Under the pieces are notes generated by a model, which had not been told where the DNA came from, made no database searches, and was given only the letters and a program-made list of their open reading frames with translations. This document shows, piece after piece, positions 56,015-59,100 of a stretch of DNA of 59,100 nucleotides (within the stretch, counting starts at the first letter, position 1; the number at the start of each line of letters is the position of its first letter). The DNA is from a bacterium (GTDB lineage Bacteria; UBP18; UBA7526). The stretch is taken from positions 1 to 59,100 of the forward strand of contig JAUWYL010000004.1 in NCBI GenBank assembly GCA_030615855.1, written 5' to 3'. The translations under genes and the position numbers were made by a program.

Positions 56015-57165
56015 TCCACACCTCCTTTCTCAAGTTTAACACCTGGATAGTAATGTTTTAGAATTTCCTTATAATTATAGCCTTTCTCTGCCATCCCTTT
56101 CGCTCCCCACTGGCACATTCCTACTCCATGCCCCCAGCCCTTTCCTTTAAACTCCACCCTTCCCCTCTTCTCTTTCATTTTGAAGAGGGTGCTCCTAATT
56201 AGATTGGGGCCGAGAGCCATCCGAAACTGATTCCCAGAAATAATATGCTTACCAAATTCGTCTTCCACAATCAGTTTCGCTATCCTGCCTGTGCCACCTC
56301 TCTTATAGACCTCTATAGATTCAATCTCACTAATCCCTTTACGACTCAAGGCATTGCTAATCTCTAAAAGGCTCAAATTCTCCTCCCATTCATAGTGAGG
56401 AGAATTTTTACAGTACTTGCATCTGACACTCTTCAGATAGGGTAGTCTTCCGCCCCAGACATTTTCTACATCCGCTGTTTCCCCTCCACAGGTAGCATGA
56501 TAATAGGCCGCTATTGGTTTTTCTTGATAGATAAGTATCTCTCCTTTGGTTTCATCAATGGCCTCGTTAGATCTGGGATCCTCACCCGATAGGCCACCAT
56601 ATACCTGAGAGGTAATAGTGGCGCATAAGTCATAGGGCTTACCAATGTTCTTTAGTTTTTTATTCAGAGCAAAACTTCTGGCAGCTACGGCCTGGGCCTT
56701 TACCGCTTCCTTTGGCCAGGCAGGCGATATCTCATGCTTCATCACTCCCTGAAGATACTCCTCCAAGTCCACCTCATTGATAACTAATAAGGTATCGTTC
56801 CTCTTTCTAACCTCTATCTCTCCTCGATAGGTCCGGTTATTTACTCTTATAAAAGAATCCCCTAAGGGCTTAACCTCCAAGATATCTCCATACTCCTCTG
56901 GCCCATCCATCTTCAATCCAAAGAGGCCAGATTGAATCATATAAATAGCCTCTTCATCTCCAATAGCTACGGCCTCCAATTTTCCAGGGGCAAAGATTTT
57001 AAATCTTCCCGTGGCAGATATTTTTGCAGATGAAGCATCCAGAAGAATAGCCACCCGAATCTTGAAATCGGGACTATCTTTAAAACCCGTTAAGATAAAA
57101 CACGCTATTATTAAAAATAGTAGCAGGGGTTTTTTCATTCTCGACATCCTTTGTTCATCACGCAA
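56011..57165 (-). CDS. SpoIID/LytB-domain protein
   Basis: EVDLEEYLQGVMKHEISPAWPKEAVKAQAVAARSFAL; YYHATCGGETADVENVWG; GWGHGVGMCQWGAKGMAEKGYNYKEILKHYYPG. Confidence 0.92.
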   Translation of the reverse strand: MRDEQRMSRMKKPLLLFLIIACFILTGFKDSPDFKIRVAILLDASSAKISATGRFKIFAPGKLEAVAIGDEEAIYMIQSGLFGLKMDGPEEYGDILEVKPLGDSFIRVNNRTYRGEIEVRKRNDTLLVINEVDLEEYLQGVMKHEISPAWPKEAVKAQAVAARSFALNKKLKNIGKPYDLCATITSQVYGGLSGEDPRSNEAIDETKGEILIYQEKPIAAYYHATCGGETADVENVWGGRLPYLKSVRCKYCKNSPHYEWEENLSLLEISNALSRKGISEIESIEVYKRGGTGRIAKLIVEDEFGKHIISGNQFRMALGPNLIRSTLFKMKEKRGRVEFKGKGWGHGVGMCQWGAKGMAEKGYNYKEILKHYYPGVKLEKGGVE

Positions 57166-57186
57166 GATATGCGTTTTTCTGTCTTG

Positions 57187-57249
57187 GCCGTCGAATCCGT
57201 CGTTCGAATCCGTCTATACTACTGACGGACTGACGGGCAGACGGACTGA
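57187..57249. repeat. Bipartite dyad element, copy 2
   Basis: GCCGTCGAATCCGTCG ... GACGGACTGACGGGCAGACGGACTGA. Confidence 0.9.
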
Positions 57250-57250
57250 T

Positions 57251-59092
57251 TTACCTCTTCTCTAAATGCGCCCTGTATCGCCTTGCTTTATGCATGAAGA
57301 CTTCCAGATTTGTCCTGGTATTTGGATCATGAACTCCATCCATCCTTAAGGTGAGCACCGGTATCTTAAATTCTCGGTGCATCTTCTCCAGCATGTATTG
57401 GAGAATCCCTCCCGGCATACAATAGGAGGGGACGGGGGAGAGTATCCCGTGAATCTTTCTGGATGCGATATAGAGTCGCGCCAGACCGGTTCCCTCCAGG
57501 GCCTCACTATCTGCTGAAAGGTGAAGGTAATGGGAGGCCGCGGCTAACATTTCTTTAGCCTTCGGCTCCGGGAAGAGTAGATGGTGACGGATCTTCTTAG
57601 TGACCTGATGTTCCAGGAATTCCTGGAGGTATTTTAGGGGTTTCAAAATAGGGTGTCTCTTTGCTATGACCTCAAAGGCATAGTTCAGAAAGGAACCAGT
57701 CATAGGCAGGATGACTATACCGCCCAGGGATTCTATTCTTTTGACCATGTATTCATTGCTATGCTCGTGGACTCTGACATAGGCCTCCCCCACAATCCCG
57801 ATATTAACCTTCTCTTCCTTTCTGCCGATAGGAACCCTTTCTATCAGCTTGAAGAGTTTATAGGTTCTGGAGGCCATATTGCCTTCCCGCATCCCTTCCA
57901 GTATTAAATTCATATTCTTTTCAAATGCTCTATCAATGCTGCCGGGAACTAATTCATAGGGCCGCCTCTCCTTGACATATTGTCTAATAACCTCCATGGC
58001 CACCAGGCCTTTCCAGAATCTGGTAAGGAACCTAAACCCCCTTATCTTGCTGATCTTTATTCCCCCATTTACCAGTTCAAATCCCTTCCAATAATTGATG
58101 GTGTCTGGCTCCGGGGTTATTATGGGAACCTCAAAACCCAATTCTCGTAAGGTCTGTTCCTGCAATAAGTAATAGCACTTCTGTCTACAGGAACCATCCG
58201 CCTGCATGTTAAAGAAGGCAATCTTATCTGGATCGCAAGGGTGCCGGAGCACATAGTCTAAGAAATCCCCGGCGGTCTCCCTGGTGGGCAGGCAGGTTTT
58301 GTCCGATATGAATCTATTGGCCAGGGTTAATGTGGCATCTGATGATCGGGGTAAGAGCTCTGCTTCAACCCCTATGAATTTCAGGGCCTCAACCAGGATA
58401 TGGGCATCCTCGTCCATATAGGGGAGGAGCAATTTTCTCTTCCCTGGTTTAGGGGAAGAAGAAACCTCTTTACCTTTAAAACTTAGCTGGTGAATCTTTT
58501 CTATCCTTTCTCTGACACTGTCCAGGAATGCCTCACATCTTGTGCGCAGATGGGCCTGAGCAGTTGTCTTTCCCACCTCAAGGTTTAGAAATGGCTTCCC
58601 TCCCATCCTATTTTTGAAGAATGTGGTGAGAAAGGAGTCTGGGCCACAGGCGAATGTAGAGAAGTAGACGGCGTTCAACCGCGGAGTCTTCCTTATTAGT
58701 TCCGCAGCCCGCAGGATCCTCTGACCATAACTCCAGTTAATTCTACCCTGATAAGTCCCCAAGTCTTGCTCATCCAATGGTAGGAAATCGAGGGGAATAG
58801 GTAGGGCGCCCAGATCCAGAAGCATCCTCGGTAGATCAACATTTATTCCTGGATCACCGATGGTGTAGGATCTACTCACGATGACCAGGGGAAGGGGATA
58901 ATCACCAATATTCTCTAATATTTCTCTTCCCTTCTTCTTTATCGCCTTATTAAAATGGGTGAGGGACGCCAGGCCCTTGCTCAAGGCCCTCCTTACACTC
59001 TTTGGGTTCTGGCCCAGGGTTCTCCCAATCTCCATCATTGCCCTTTCTAGGTTATACCTCTTCTTATGGAAATGGATGGGGACGGTGAGCAA
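57251..59092 (-). CDS. Acyl-CoA dehydratase activase-related (DUF2229-like) protein; may extend past the window
   Basis: YSTFACGPDSFL; NRFISDKTCLPTRETAGDF; MQADGSCRQKCYYLLQE; ORF nearly reaches the edge. Confidence 0.72.
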   Translation of the reverse strand: MLTVPIHFHKKRYNLERAMMEIGRTLGQNPKSVRRALSKGLASLTHFNKAIKKKGREILENIGDYPLPLVIVSRSYTIGDPGINVDLPRMLLDLGALPIPLDFLPLDEQDLGTYQGRINWSYGQRILRAAELIRKTPRLNAVYFSTFACGPDSFLTTFFKNRMGGKPFLNLEVGKTTAQAHLRTRCEAFLDSVRERIEKIHQLSFKGKEVSSSPKPGKRKLLLPYMDEDAHILVEALKFIGVEAELLPRSSDATLTLANRFISDKTCLPTRETAGDFLDYVLRHPCDPDKIAFFNMQADGSCRQKCYYLLQEQTLRELGFEVPIITPEPDTINYWKGFELVNGGIKISKIRGFRFLTRFWKGLVAMEVIRQYVKERRPYELVPGSIDRAFEKNMNLILEGMREGNMASRTYKLFKLIERVPIGRKEEKVNIGIVGEAYVRVHEHSNEYMVKRIESLGGIVILPMTGSFLNYAFEVIAKRHPILKPLKYLQEFLEHQVTKKIRHHLLFPEPKAKEMLAAASHYLHLSADSEALEGTGLARLYIASRKIHGILSPVPSYCMPGGILQYMLEKMHREFKIPVLTLRMDGVHDPNTRTNLEVFMHKARRYRAHLEKR

Positions 59093-59100
59093 CTTCTTGC

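Overview
Gene-dense bacterial window from a probable anaerobic diderm (TonB/ExbBD, beta-barrel proteins); lineage not assigned. Almost all genes are on the minus strand; rpmB is the only clear plus-strand gene. Right to left it encodes: a DUF2229-like CoA-dehydratase-activase protein, SpoIID, YajC, an HD protein, SecDF, rpmB, RecG, RsmD, CoaD, Pta, an rpmF-plsX-fabHDG-acpP-fabF-rnc operon, an acyl-CoA dehydrogenase/ETF module, two CPBP-like membrane paralogs, SMC, an FMN-riboswitch ribDEBAH-nusB operon, and a ~16 kb corrinoid salvage/remodelling locus (cobU/T/S, two PP-loop ATPases, CbiZ, radical SAM, BtuFCD, CobA, BtuB-TonB-ExbBD, CbiB, PduX, CobD-like) under two cobalamin riboswitches. The most unusual signal is not a gene. 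Nearly every spacer, and at least nine coding sequences, carry short-period (7, 8 or 10 bp) degenerate repeats, often arranged head-to-head as long imperfect dyads. There is also a small palindrome family, CCCCGC...GCGGGG, three of whose four copies are flanked by 4-bp direct repeats. Product calls come from reading motifs by eye; no database search was run.
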